This document shows, piece by piece, positions 1 through 11,554 of a stretch of DNA of 64,000 nucleotides; position 1 is the first letter of the stretch, and every line of letters starts with the position of its first letter. Both the position numbers and the translations under genes were made by a program. The DNA comes from Didymodactylos carnosus (Eukaryota > Rotifera > Eurotatoria > Philodinida > Philodinidae): NCBI GenBank assembly GCA_905250885.1, contig CAJNOQ010000029.1:1-64000 (forward strand), in the 5' to 3' direction. A model generated the notes under the pieces. It was not told the DNA's origin and searched no databases. It saw only the letters and a list, made by a program, of their open reading frames with translations.

Positions 1-676
1 TTTTCCGACAGAAATCCGACACAACACCCGAGTCGCGGAAAACCAAGGTCTCACTTGACTCTCATTTTGAAGAGGATACCTTGGGCTATCATAGCATGGA
101 AGAAAATCAATACAATCCTATTGAAAAGTTTTACACACGGTCTGGTTTTCCAAAGGTCATCTCGCTGTTTCTCTTTGGTTTTCAGTAAAAGTCGTTTTTC
201 TCAGCAAGGAAAACGAATTTTGATAAAAGCTCTACATATTTTTAAAGCTAGCGTGTTGGCCGATCTAATGGTGTGTGAATCATCGATATAGCCCTTCGAT
301 ATAGCCCCTAGTCAATCATTATATACCATTCGATAGCGCGAAATAAATTCCACTGAAATTTTGCATTACCTGCACCTTAGAAAAAATATTAAATAAGCAC
401 GTACTATGAAATAAAATTTGTCAGACTTCGCATTAAAAAAACTAAATGCAAAAAGCAGAACAACGGTCAAGTACAAATGCTGTTTGGAAAATATAAAGTG
501 CAGTTTGTATAAAAATAGTGAATCTGGAGATACAATAATCTCGTAGAGAAAAAAGTGAAAGCTTTGTGAAACAAAACAGATCATGTAGTCAGAAGACATG
601 CGATAAGCACGCAAAAAGAGATCAGAAACGGAATGCTGAGACACACACGGAGAAGAGAAAAAAATAACGGTCTCTT
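1..676. other. Non-coding flank, no gene seen
   Basis: The stretch downstream (3') of the ALDH4A1 stop contains only short unsupported open frames on both strands. None has a recognisable domain or a plausible splice chain. Part of it next to 676 must be the ALDH4A1 3' UTR. A short repeated phrase, TCGATATAGCCC, occurs twice near 283-307. Confidence 0.5.
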
Positions 677-2506
677 CTATGATGGATTTTCCATTGAAAC
701 ATGCTTAAATGTATCCAATGGTTTTTTCATATTTTTTATTGATATTGGTGATGCCCACCGTAGGATGAAATGTGGTCCACCTGCTTTGTCATTTGTTCCA
801 GATAAACGACTGCCACCAAACGGTTGTTGATTAACAACCGAGCCCGTTGATTTATCATTCAAATAAAGATTACCCATGGAATGAAATAAACGTTCTTTTG
901 TTTTCTTTAGTATTGTTTTATCTTGACAAAATATGGAGCCAGTTAATCCATAGGGTGATGTTTGATCAACTAAATCCACAATATCGTCAAATTTTTTATC
1001 ATCATAAACGTACACAGTCACTACAGGACCGAATATTTCTTCTTGCATCAATTTATCATTTGGATTGGTTGTTTCAATTATAGTTGGATGTACATAATAA
1101 CCATTATGATTGTCACATAATCCACCAGCAATGATTTTTGATGATGATGATGCCTTCGCATAATCAATATAAGCTTTTATACGATCAAATGATTTATTAT
1201 CAATAACCGCACTAGAAAATGTATCAAACTCTAATGGAGAAGATATTTTGAGTTCATTATTGACTATATTTTTCATATCATCAAAAAACGAAGAAGCTAA
1301 TGAACGTGGCAAATAGACGCGACTGCATGCTGAACATTTTTGGCCACTATATTCGAATGATGCTCGTATTGTTGCATAAACAATCGTTGCTGAATCAGCG
1401 GAAGGATGAATGAGATGAAAATTTTTACCACCACACTCACCAATCAATCGTGGAAACGAACGATAAATATCAAGATTTTCACTGACCCATCTCCATAATG
1501 TCTACAAAAAAAATACATAAAACGTGTATTGTTATGTTTCTAGGCTGAATTAAATCACTAAAACAAAAAATGACCGAACATTTTCTTATTAGAAAAACGA
1601 TGCAATTTACTTTAAACGTCGCAGAAGATCCTGTAAAACTGATTGCTGCGAGATCCGGTGATTTTGTGATTGTTTTACCAAAGATCTGACCATTAGCTGG
1701 AACAAAGTTGATAATGCCAGGCGGCAGACCCGCTTCTTGTAATATTTGATAGACAATGTAACTCGATAATACAGCCGTATCGGATGGCTTCCATAACAGT
1801 GTGTTGCCCATCATTGCTGGTGCACTAGCTAGATGACCACCAATGGCCGTAAAATTAAATGGTGTTATCGCAGCAACAAAACCTTCTAGTCCACGATAAG
1901 AATATGTATTATCAGAATCAGTTGTACTGATTGGTTTATATTTCAAGGCATCAGCTAGAAATTGTACATTGAAACGCCAAAAATCAATTAATTCACAGGC
2001 TGCATCAATTTCTGCTTGAAAAACTGTTTTTCCTTGACCAAGCATTGTTGTCGCAATTAAATCTTGACGCCATGAGGTTGATGCAAGATCAGCTGCCTAC
2101 CAAGAAAATAACAGTGAAACAATATTTACATCAACAAATTCGCATATATCTATACTTTTAGAAAGATATTTGCACGCTGTTCAACCGGTAACATATTCCA
2201 TTTGATTCTATTTTTTAATGCACTATCAATGGCTTTTTGAATCACACTTCTATCAGCATAACAAAATTCAGCTATAGTCGTTTTATGATCAAATGGTACA
2301 ACTTGACGTTGTATATCGTTTGTCCACACTTCTTTTCCATCTATTATGCACGGAATATGCGTTATCTTTGATAGGTACTCGTCTAATTTTTTCTTCAGTA
2401 CTGAACGTTCGTTACTGTTAGTTTTATATTCCAATATCGGTTCATTTTTTGACACGTAGTTCGAAAAAAATGTGCCGAAACAACGACGTATATGTAACCG
2501 ATACAT
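677..2506 (-). CDS. ALDH4A1: Delta-1-pyrroline-5-carboxylate dehydrogenase, mitochondrial (ALDH4A1)
   Basis: The family oxidises P5C/glutamate semialdehyde to glutamate with NAD+ in the mitochondrial matrix, the second step of proline breakdown. Three exons (2156-2506, 1611-2096, 677-1501, read on the minus strand) join in frame to 553 residues, close to the roughly 563 of vertebrate ALDH4A1. Visible landmarks: the Rossmann motif FTGSSATFK, the catalytic glutamate region GECGGKNFH, the nucleophile loop SGQKCSACSRVY, the EEIFGPV motif, and the C-terminal QQPFGGSRLSGTNDK. I start at the ATG at 2506 because it gives an arginine-rich, acid-poor leader (MYRLHIRRCFGTFF) suited to mitochondrial import. 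Frame upstream of it stays open but has no better ATG. Introns are 54 and 109 nt. Nothing looks broken. Confidence 0.95.
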
Positions 2507-3418
2507 AAAATACAAGAATCTATAGAGAAACAACAATTTTCCAACACAATTTCAGTTGGAGTTGAGATTCTATTAGCAGCACTCTTAGCGATTTATACGT
2601 TTACCAAATTTATTTTCGATTCTGTACAGACGAAATATATTCGCGACAAACAAACATTTATTTTAATAACATTATAAAAAACAGACGAAACCAGATGAAA
2701 ATTAAATAAAACAATTTTTGCACAAGCTTAAAAGAACCTTTTATCCGTTGAAAAATGAAAAAATCCTTTATAGAAAATATATATTCAATCATGAAATAAA
2801 AAATTGTGTATTATCTGCAGTTAATATGTCAAACACCCGATCTTATTCAGAAATAGTCAGACATTTTTCACTAAGAACAAAAGCAAGTTGTAATGATTTA
2901 CTAGGTTCTGCCGGATCAATTTCGAACACAATCATGCTCTGCAGTCGAATTTCGAATTTTCAGAACATAGCTATATCATGCGGTGGAAAATCGTTGTAAT
3001 AATGTCTATAACCAGAATGAGCTTTACAGACACATATTTCATAAAAAAAATTTAAAAGAAACGAATACAATAAAGAATAACTTTAAATTGTATGAAGAGA
3101 AACAGTAACAAAAGAAAAATGAGCATTCTAAAACGACAAAATTTGACAACAACTGAGAAGTTTTATTTTGCGAATAAACAACAATCAGCATATAGACACA
3201 GTGTGATAAATAAAAATAATGTAAGTAAATGTTTGAAATAACATGATTGAAGAACTGTAAAATTTAAGAAAGCAGCTAATTTTTAGAGTACTAGAAATAG
3301 CTTCATTCCTAAACACTGCAATATTTGGACTTTTGCTCTTATATAAACAAAATTTAATACTACTGTATTTTTTGATCATTACTCTTCTTTTTTTTTGAGT
3401 TTTAATGCTTAATAAATT
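2507..3418. other. Intergenic spacer between ALDH4A1 and SPRYD7
   Basis: Contains the ALDH4A1 promoter side and the SPRYD7 3' side, since both genes run on the minus strand. I see no further gene. Short open frames at 2718-2999 and 3185-3379 lack any recognisable motif and have AT-driven composition. Confidence 0.5.
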
Positions 3419-4192
3419 TTATAACAACGACTTTTCAAGTAAAATACGATCATATCCCCCTTCAGGAGGTGGATAATAAAATGTTCCAAACTGAATATCA
3501 AGTATTGCTCCATCATCAACGTAGAACACAGGAAATACCGTAGTACGAGTTGAAATACGTACAGCTGGCTCTTGCTCTTGTCCATTAATGAATATACGAA
3601 ATAGTTCATGATCATAAGCAAATCCCTAAATGAAGAAGACAATAAACGATTAGTTTTTATTTGACAACGAAAGTAGAAATACTTACGATTACATCACCTT
3701 CTTCAATAGACGTTTTAATCTGTCCTAATGATTTCTTATCATGTTTAATTTCACCTGAATGTTCCAGTATCCAACTATCAGAATCGCAGCCAAGTGGAAC
3801 TTTATTTAAATTTACTCGCTGAGATCCTAAACCAACACCCCAAGTTCCTGGAAAAAACAGAAAATTGTCTGCTACTCTGTTCTTTTTAAAACAGACATAA
3901 ACATACCTTGTGTTTGCACTTTTACTTCAAAGTAAGCTTTATTTTGAACTATTGGTGCATTAGCAATCGCACCACCCGTTCCACATAATCGTCGACCATT
4001 TTTAACAACAACAACATCTTGACCTAGAAATAGGAAATAGCAGTTTGAAGTTTAAAAGATCAAGTACTTATTCACCTTACCCATTCTTGATGTATCCAAT
4101 GCTACTTCTGGACGATGAATAACCATATTATTCGCATAGGTGGCTCCTCTTAATATCCTCAAACAACAAGTTTCTTTTATGTAAGAGAGCAT
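3419..4192 (-). CDS. SPRYD7: SPRY domain-containing protein 7
   Basis: Four exons (4081-4192, 3907-4023, 3687-3847, 3419-3625) join to 198 residues, against 196 in vertebrate SPRYD7 (CLLD6). The match runs the whole length: an N-terminal cysteine pair, then LDTSRMG, QDVVVVKNGRRLCGTGGAIA, GTWGVGLGSQRVNLNKVPLG, EEGDVI, FPVFYVDDGAILD and the near-terminal PPPEGGYDRILLEKSLL. The protein is essentially one SPRY/B30.2 beta-sandwich, normally a protein-binding fold. Its cellular role is poorly known, so none is assigned. The three introns are 57, 59 and 61 nt. The start ATG opens the first exon; all splice junctions are GT-AG and phase-consistent. Confidence 0.93.
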
Positions 4193-4802
4193 CTAGAGTT
4201 GAAGGTTAACAGAAAAATGAAATATTTTAAATACTTTAACTACAAACAATGAACAAAAACAATCAAATGAGTTGAAGTTTACGACTAACTTCCTTTAGAT
4301 GAAAATACAAAATGGAGTACAGTACTCTCTTGTATAATCAAAACTTTCTAATGCTTTTTCCTTGTATTTCTCTCTCTCTAACATCACAATTGATTCGAGA
4401 AACTATTCGCAGATCACTCAGTCATGTTGTGGACCTAGTTTATAAAGATGTTGGATAAAACAAACACCAACAACAGCAACTCATCAACAAAATTTTGCAT
4501 AGGAAATGATCGTCTTAGTCTAAGTACATTTGCTTCAATTTATAAATCGATCTATTTTTCAAACATTAAAACGATAACATGAATAAAAAATCATTTTAAG
4601 AAAAAACTGTTCTCTCTATCTATCATTCGAAATTATATTGCGTAGTGCAAAAGTCATGCAAAAAAGAGTATAAACAATCTCTCATTCTCACATAAAAGAA
4701 ATGCATATCAAGTCAAATAGTAATAGAAAAACAAAACAAAAAAAAACAGACTTTAAAACGTGAATAATATCATAACCTTTGATTGTCAGAAAAATTGTAT
4801 AT
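4193..4802. other. Intergenic spacer, no gene seen
   Basis: AT-rich DNA between the SPRYD7 start and the stop of the APMAP-like gene. It would hold the SPRYD7 promoter and the 3' UTR of the neighbour. I see no coding potential. Confidence 0.5.
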
Positions 4803-6470
4803 CTACAGTTTGAAGGCACCGATATATGGCAAATAATAGGATCCAAAATAAAGATAACCATTATATTCTGTTACTTGTGACGTTGAAGGTATATTAATAC
4901 CTTCAGGATCATGTAATGAACGTAGTATTTGGCCATTGTTATCAACCTCAATAACTAGACCATGACGACTTGAATGCATAAAATAGTTAAGAATCCATGA
5001 TGGAAAATACTAAAAAGAAGAAAAGAAAATACTTCTGTCAGTAGAAAAACAATTATAGTAGTTTTTATGTACCGATATTAATGTTCGTAAAAGTGGCCAT
5101 GTTCTTAGACGATCAACTAACGTTGGCTTCATTAAACTTCTGACAGCTGCAAATGCAATCCAATATGTTTTTCTTTCTGTCATACGTATATTATCACATA
5201 TACCGGGCAAATTCTCGATAAATATGTCAGTTTTTCCTGTTTTTGGTCCATTAATCCAAAATCTATCCAACAAAAAAGGCATATTACAAGAATGTTAAAA
5301 CATTATCTTTAACTAAAAGTATTAGAACAACCTCATAATACGTGCTAATGATGTTTCACAAATCAGAACAGCTTGTTGGTCGACTGTTAGCTGAACTCCA
5401 TTTGGAAAAGATAACTGATTATTAAATGTACGAACTTTTCCATTGATAATATCATAACGAATCAATCTAAAATAAAGAGTAAAGAGGAGAAAAGTTTTGA
5501 AACAAACGTCATGTCACTTCTTATTTACCGTCCACGCGGATTAGATCGTAGAAGAGTTGAAACAAAATTTCTTCTCGGATATAACCAGTCTGAGTCGGTA
5601 AAAAAGATATACTGTTTATCTAATATATCTAAATCATTAATAAAACGTAATGGACGATTGTCAAAACGTGTGTCATTTGCTGCAATCAACTGAATAATTG
5701 TTTCTGAAATATCAAAAAATATTTTTATGCATAAATGGTAAACTTAATTTCATAAAAAAAAAAAAGCGTTACTTGTTTCAACATTAAATTTATATAAACC
5801 ACTGTATGCTTCAACAAAAATTAATTCTTTATCAGAATATTTTCTTATTCCCAATATTCGTCCACATATATGTTCGTATTCATCACCACCTGCAGAATAA
5901 GAATGAATAGCTCAAATATGCATATGCTTATAAATGTGGATGTAAATACGCACCGCATGTCTTTGATTCTGGTGCATAAATGATAACTACCTCTCCAGTT
6001 GTTGGATTTAATTGAACCAAAGAACCATTTTTCAAACCAGAATAAAGATAACCTTTATAAAATTAAATGAGTTATTATTTCGTTTTGTATAATAGATAAG
6101 CGTACCGTTCAGTTCTTCAATCGACTCCGGCCCACTTCCGACCAAAATTCGTTTACTATGTGATAGGAAATCATTGATTAACATCGCCGATCCATCCCAT
6201 GAAGGTAATGTTGCAGGAAGACTATGAAAAGAATGGATACAAATCTATTGTATCTGAAATATACTTTAATCATTCTATTCAAATATGAATCCCTAAAAAT
6301 ATGATACTGAAAAAATAAACACAAATTTGTATTTTATTTTATTTTTAATGATAAAAGATACTTACTCTACTCACTGTTTTGACACAGAATCTTCAGATGA
6401 CAAATATGAGTTGAAAATGAACAGTAAACTAATAATACTGACACCAGCTATAAAATAGATAATATTTTGT
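4803..6470 (-). CDS. APMAP-like / strictosidine-synthase-like beta-propeller membrane protein
   Basis: Eight exons (6375-6470, 6106-6221, 5954-6052, 5773-5889, 5529-5703, 5332-5466, 5073-5262, 4803-5009) give 377 codons in one frame. The fold is the six-bladed propeller of the strictosidine synthase/APMAP/hemomucin family. Family marks are GYLYSGLKNGSL, FTDSDW, FPNGVQL, CETSLARI, the RFWINGP ... LPGICDNI block and the C-terminal GSYYLPYIGAFKL. The first exon found codes a hydrophobic segment (IIYFIAGVSIISLLFIF), consistent with a type II membrane anchor as in APMAP. Animal members have arylesterase-like activity or act in adhesion; the substrate here is unknown. The initiator exon is not settled: the exon ending at 6470 begins with a split codon (phase 2 upstream), and no upstream ATG in 6600-6760 gives a matching phase. 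Confidence 0.85.
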
Positions 6471-6868
6471 CTAAATATAACAGACAAAGTGAATTAGTTC
6501 ATTCCATCAGATTTTATTACGAAGGAAGATTGTACCAAAAAATTATCCAGCTAGACAAATTAATTCACAATCTTATATTTCGAACTAAAGACAGAAACTA
6601 TCTCTATCTATTCTGTAATTTTAAGTAGAGTCAGTTGCCGCTAAATTTTAGGTGAAGAACGATATGGTACCGATACATCATAACGACATGATCTCATCAG
6701 ATATAATTGTGCAATAAACTAACAATTCACCGATCAGGTTTCTTCTCGGAAACAGTGTGAATATTTTCAAAGTATTCATTGCTCATTATTTCAATAACAT
6801 TGACTGCGAATATATTTGACGCTGTGAACTATATTGTTCGATTGAATCAATACCTTACAAATCCAAGC

Positions 6869-7468
6869 ATGGACACAGAAGAAGTAACATCCGGCACCAT
6901 CGATCAATTAGACAATGGAAAAGTGGTACGATTAAATGTTTATTATCTAACATCTATCCCTTCATTACATTCGGTACGCAATATCTTAACGCCAGGTCTT
7001 TTTACACCTTATCATTCTGCAATCGAAATCGATGGTCTAGAGTATGCCTACTACAGAGAGTATGCCTATCCATTTACATTTAGTGGAATTATAAGTGGAA
7101 AACCTAACAAAATCTATTTTTACAAAGCGTACACTAAAATCTTTGGTAAAACAATGTTATCAACTATCAACGTTGAGAAATGTGCACATCGATTAGGTGA
7201 ACAAATATTTTACGGCGCAAATTATAATTTATTAAAAGTAAATTGTAATACGTTTGCTGACAAATTTCTATACGAATTAACTTCTCACAAACTACCAGGC
7301 TGGATTAGCAGTCAAGAACGTTTTCTCGTCAAAGTTTTATGTATGAATCGATTATTTCGTGAAAATGATGATATATCGGGAAGTATCGTTACAGGTTTAT
7401 ATATTGTCTTACATCTTAATACACCATTGATCTCTTTATTTCTTAGTATTGTATATCAAATCAGGTAG
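6869..7468 (+). CDS. PPPDE-domain peptidase (DeSI-like) with hydrophobic tail
   Basis: A single-exon reading of 199 residues. The PPPDE fold (permuted papain-like; DeSI deSUMOylases and relatives) is indicated by VVRLNVYYL near the start, the catalytic-histidine motif YHSAIEIDGLEYAYY, and the catalytic-cysteine motif NCNTFADKFLYEL followed by LPGWI. Both catalytic residues (His and Cys) are present. The C-terminal 30 residues are strongly hydrophobic, so a membrane tail is possible; that is inference. Frame is open upstream to about 6779, but the first ATG in it is at 6869. A weak donor (TCAG/gtag) just before the stop, with an acceptor near 7562, would give an alternative C-terminus. The gene is head to head with the APMAP-like gene, so the two may share a promoter around 6480-6868. 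Confidence 0.75.
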   Translation: MDTEEVTSGTIDQLDNGKVVRLNVYYLTSIPSLHSVRNILTPGLFTPYHSAIEIDGLEYAYYREYAYPFTFSGIISGKPNKIYFYKAYTKIFGKTMLSTINVEKCAHRLGEQIFYGANYNLLKVNCNTFADKFLYELTSHKLPGWISSQERFLVKVLCMNRLFRENDDISGSIVTGLYIVLHLNTPLISLFLSIVYQIR

Positions 7469-7596
7469 AAATCAAATTCTCGTTTTTAAATTATTAAAAA
7501 TAGGTAAATAGCTAGTTGTTTATGAATTTAACGTCTATTTTATTTGTCTGCTTCAGATAGTGGTCAACGTTTGATGATTGTTTATGAATTAATGCT

Positions 7597-8102
7597 ACAA
7601 GAGTACATGTCACACCGGAACATTCCGAATTTTTAAACGTTTAAAAACATATAACAATGATCAAATAAATGATAAAAATCTTTCGAATGATTTTTTACAT
7701 ACATTTCCAAATCTCCAATCATTAACGTTGAATAAAATATTCGATGATTTAACAACAATTCAACAGCATTTGAATCGTTTAGAAAAAAATTATCGTATAT
7801 CAGCAAAAATTAACACAGAAACGAAATTACACCAGCAAGCCCATAATCAAGATGAACATCATAATGAAAATATAAACTTGCCAACACCACAAATAATCAA
7901 GGAATTCACAGGAAAAAAAGCAAGCTCAGCCAATGGCAACCTCAGAAAACAATTATTATTTTTAATTATTGCTAAACCAATGAATGTTTCTGTGTCCTCA
8001 GCTGACGAGCAAGATAATCCTTGCACGTTAAAAAAGACGAAGATCCTTTGTCAGTGCGTCATTTCTCTTTACAGCACATTGAGAAATCGAAGAATGAAAT
8101 AG
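7597..8102 (+). other. Unassigned open stretch, possible exon or gene remnant
   Basis: One frame stays open from just after a stop near 7596 to 8102, about 165 codons, rich in Asn, Lys, Gln and His. It includes FPNLQSLTLNKIF near 7702, which resembles the repeats of F-box/leucine-rich proteins. There is no ATG near its beginning, and no acceptor that keeps this frame joined to the PPPDE gene. I cannot say whether it is a 3' exon, the remnant of an F-box gene like the one at 24921, or chance. Confidence 0.3.
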
Positions 8103-9228
8103 AAAATATAACATACGGGAGCATTAAATGCAGTGGTGGCTTGTCTTTGCTTGTCTTTGATGTGAAGTCATTCTCATAATTTGGTTGACTCAACTTCTCT
8201 CTTCCAGTATCTACTTTACGTTGACGCGCACTCATCATTCTCAGAAAAGCAACAAATTTAATATCTAGAAATACAAGAAAAAACTTATTTGTCATTTAAT
8301 ACATCAAACAAAATTGAAAATTGCCACAACTAAGTAAGTCTTTCCTTTTCTAAGCAATAGCAGCTTCAAGTAGGTCGAAAGAAACATCAAGTTTTTCTGT
8401 GGGTAAGATGCTATCTTTTGTCTAAGGTTTACGATAAAGTTTTTTCTAAGAAAAGTGCTATGTCACTTTTCACTTCAGTTTCAAAGACTATCATTTTTTC
8501 CTAGAAGTGAAGGAAGAAAAATACATTAAACTAAGCAACTATCGGGAAACTATAAGACGTATAAATCAAATGGAAGTTAGTAATTCGATCACCGATGAAT
8601 AACTTCAGTCTATCACCAGAGTGTCGAACGGCTTTTCGTCTGCCTCGACTTCAACACTTTAAAAAAATTTTCAAACATTTCTTAATCGGAGGTGCTTTTT
8701 TGACGTGACGACGAATGGTCACGATTGAAGTTTTTTTAACTATCAACTAACATTGGTCCGCGCTTATAGAACATTCGATTACGTACATGCAAATCAGAAA
8801 AGAGAAACAACTTAGTCATTAGAGATCTTCATTATACGGACTTGTTCACGGACGTTCATACAAAAACTACAAGGTTTGTGAAGTCGGGCTTTTCTATGTG
8901 TGTTCATTGACTACATTTGCATGTAGTCAGCTGGTATGACGATAGCTGGTGATTGAATTGTTTTGGCTATTTGAGATATGGTCCCATGTATGTGTGGTCA
9001 AATTTTGAGCGCGATCGGATGAGGTTTTGATGATGGATCGTACTGTATCTGAATGAAAACCGAAGTTTTCTAAAAAATCCATAGAACAATATTTCAAAGA
9101 ATCCTGGGCAAAAATACATCGATTTTTTTTCTCGATGTTCTGTCTCTGGTATGAATTTAAACTCAATCGGGCATCGATGTCTATGGTTTCCCAGAAGGTA
9201 GAAAAGGAGGCGAAACTCCTCCTCTTTT

Positions 9229-9257
9229 CTTAAGGGTACTGCGGGAGTACCCTTAAG
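9229..9257. repeat. Perfect 12-bp inverted repeat (hairpin)
   Basis: The arms CTTAAGGGTACT and AGTACCCTTAAG are exact reverse complements separated by GCGGG. A second small stem (GGAG/CTCC) lies just upstream at about 9208-9220. No gene is nearby, so a role as a transcription terminator is unlikely; a mobile-element end is a plausible source. Confidence 0.7.
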
Positions 9258-10862
9258 CATCTACGAGCAGTAGTCCTACGGGCTGAGGGTTTCCTCAAAA
9301 CTTTTTTCCGTGTGTCATTTGGCGAGTGACAGTCGTGGTGTGTCTTCAGACAAATAGGACACCTGAGAATTTATATTTGTTCTTTTTTGCTTATTTTTTA
9401 TAAATTTATTTTACTAATTCTGGTTCTGACCTTAGTTGCCTTCTTTATTTTGTTATTACTCTTTTGGCGTTGCTTGGCTTGAGTAGTAATTGTTATTATA
9501 GGTCGGTGACCTTGATGACTCTCACTTTTCATGAATAAAACAGTTTTAGTCTTCGAATTCTGGGGAACATCAGAAAACTTTTGTACTACTGAGTGCAGTG
9601 TATCTTCGAGACATTCGCATCTGGTTGAAAGTAACCTGTAGATGCGTGTTTAATGCCTAAAGTATTTTAGAGAAATGCGTAATGTTGGGTAACAAATTGA
9701 TGTACTCGTGAGTATAGCCTCGTGCAGCTTAAGTCAATTGACCGAGCGAGATTTTAGTTATAGGGTATCCTGATCTATCCTATCGTACGGGTTTTATTAA
9801 CATACGTAACAGTTACATAAAAAGTTGTTACTTAGAAATTTTTCTATTGGTGTTTTCCTGCGAATCAGAATGAACATAATATTTATGCATTCTAGCGTTC
9901 TATGCTTGTTTAGTGCATGCTCTTGGTTAGTGTCATGGATTCAACATCTCAAATGTCAACTGCAGTTGACTCACTTAGTGTTTTTCTTTTCTATCAATAA
10001 ATAATAAAAAAGAAGAATAATCAAATGATCAAACTAAACCAAACTTTTTCGACAAATAATAAGAGACATACAATACCTTGTGAAACGTGAATGACTGTCG
10101 AAAACGTTAATATCGATAATTGTCGTTTTAAGTAGTTTAAAAGCTAACACTTGAAATACACGCACACATCGTTTAAATTTGACAAAATAAAATGATAACT
10201 GTTTTCTTTTTTTTAAGTATTCTACACCTTGTGGGTGCTTTGAAGCAATGAAATAAAAAATGCTCAAAAATTAAACTTTTTTTCTCCTGAACAGGATTTC
10301 AAAGTACTTATAACAGATCAACAGATTTTTTTGATTGGCATAATAAAATCAACAATACAAAGGCGCTGAGGCAATGAAAAAGAAATAAAACAAAGTTCAT
10401 TCTACTATTTGTCTTGTTTCAGATTTTAAACGCATGTTGTGGAAATTATATTAATGTTAAAGTAAAATGTTGACTCGAGGATATAGTGTTGGTCTGATAA
10501 GATGAAGATTTCAGTTAAAGTATGACTTTATTTAATTTTAGTGTTGTAAGTTATGCGTACTAGTATTTTCGCTCTTCAATATCAAACAGTTAAAAAACGA
10601 CTAATGTTCTTCGCTGGGATGGAAGAGAATACCCCGCCTTGCAGCCACCATGACCGATGTAGGGTACTGTCGTGGCAGTTTCAACAGCCTGATATCTTCC
10701 CTACAGTTGACAAGCTAACCCATCTCGTTACTAGTCATCAATTATATCGGTGACCAGGAGGCTAGCCTGAGGCAGAACTCTTTCGATCAATTACTTGAGT
10801 TCCTCATACACATTCCACTAACCAGTGTTTTCGATAGTAGTTTTGGTGCGGGGTGGCCAGCC

Positions 10863-11065
10863 TGCTGAGTAACTAAAGTTTTTCATTGAGTAACGCATTT
10901 TTTGACTAAAATTTTTTCCGAGTAACTCAGTTACCCAGAAAAAAATGAGTTACTCAGAAGCTGGAGAAAATCACTTACTCAGGTGCATAAACGGCAGTTT
11001 CTCTACTTAAATTTCTTAAAAAAAGTAAATTTTGAGTAAGTCAAAATTTTTTGAGTTACTGTATC
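10863..11065. repeat. Cluster of GAGTAAC / GTTACTC repeats in both orientations
   Basis: About eight copies of GAGTAAC-like words or their complements occur in 200 bp (for example GAGTAACTCAGTTACC and GAGTTACTCAG), separated by poly-T or poly-A. Such subterminal repeats are known in hAT-type DNA transposons and their short derivatives. That assignment is inference, because no transposase or target duplication was identified. Confidence 0.5.
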
Positions 11066-11554
11066 TAAACGAGGGGGTGGTATGCCACCTCCTACCGTTC
11101 ACTAATCGATAACGCTGTCACGTACTAGCTTTCTGGAAAGCCACGAAGACTAGCTGGAGAAGCTGTATTGTATGTCACAACATAGTGCGTTTATAACTTT
11201 TATGCTGCCAGACGGGTGATCCGAGGCATAAGTAACTTGCCAAAGGCTATTACATGACTTTGCCGACTTCGCTGAGTGACAAAGTCAACATAGAATCTTC
11301 CCATAAGTTAATATAGAAGACAATATTTCTGCATATTTGTATCAGCTATTACCGAAACTTTTTCCAGGAGCTCTTCTTGAGTGAGAGGTGGAACTCGAGT
11401 TTGAGTGAAGAAATCACTGACTTTTATATAAACGTTCTTTCCTCGCTGACTTTTCCGTTATTGCAGTCTTGCGTAAAGGTAGATAAAGACAAGCTTTTAA
11501 ACGGCACGATATACACATTCATGTTAAATGATTATTGCATATTTTTGTCTTTAG

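Larger units (their letters stand above)
8103..11554. other. Gene-free interval with repeat-like DNA
   Basis: No convincing gene over 3.4 kb. The base composition looks less AT-rich than the neighbouring introns, notably near 8600-9300 and 10600-11250. It holds the paired hairpins at 9211-9257 and a cluster of GAGTAAC/GTTACTC repeats at 10863-11065, both typical of decayed mobile DNA. Short open frames here have no motif. The 5' end of the downstream LRR gene should lie somewhere before 11555. Confidence 0.5.

Noticed and set aside
6779-6868. N-terminal extension of the PPPDE gene
   Set aside because: The frame is open but begins at TTG with no ATG; the first ATG is at 6869, just before the conserved domain.
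8059-9260. Minus-strand open frames at 8059-8295, 8927-9166 and 8967-9260
   Set aside because: They overlap each other in different frames, lack motifs and splice partners, and lie in repeat-like DNA.
10553-10753. 66-codon plus-strand frame
   Set aside because: No known domain; a GC-richer patch makes stops rarer, so it is probably chance within old mobile DNA.
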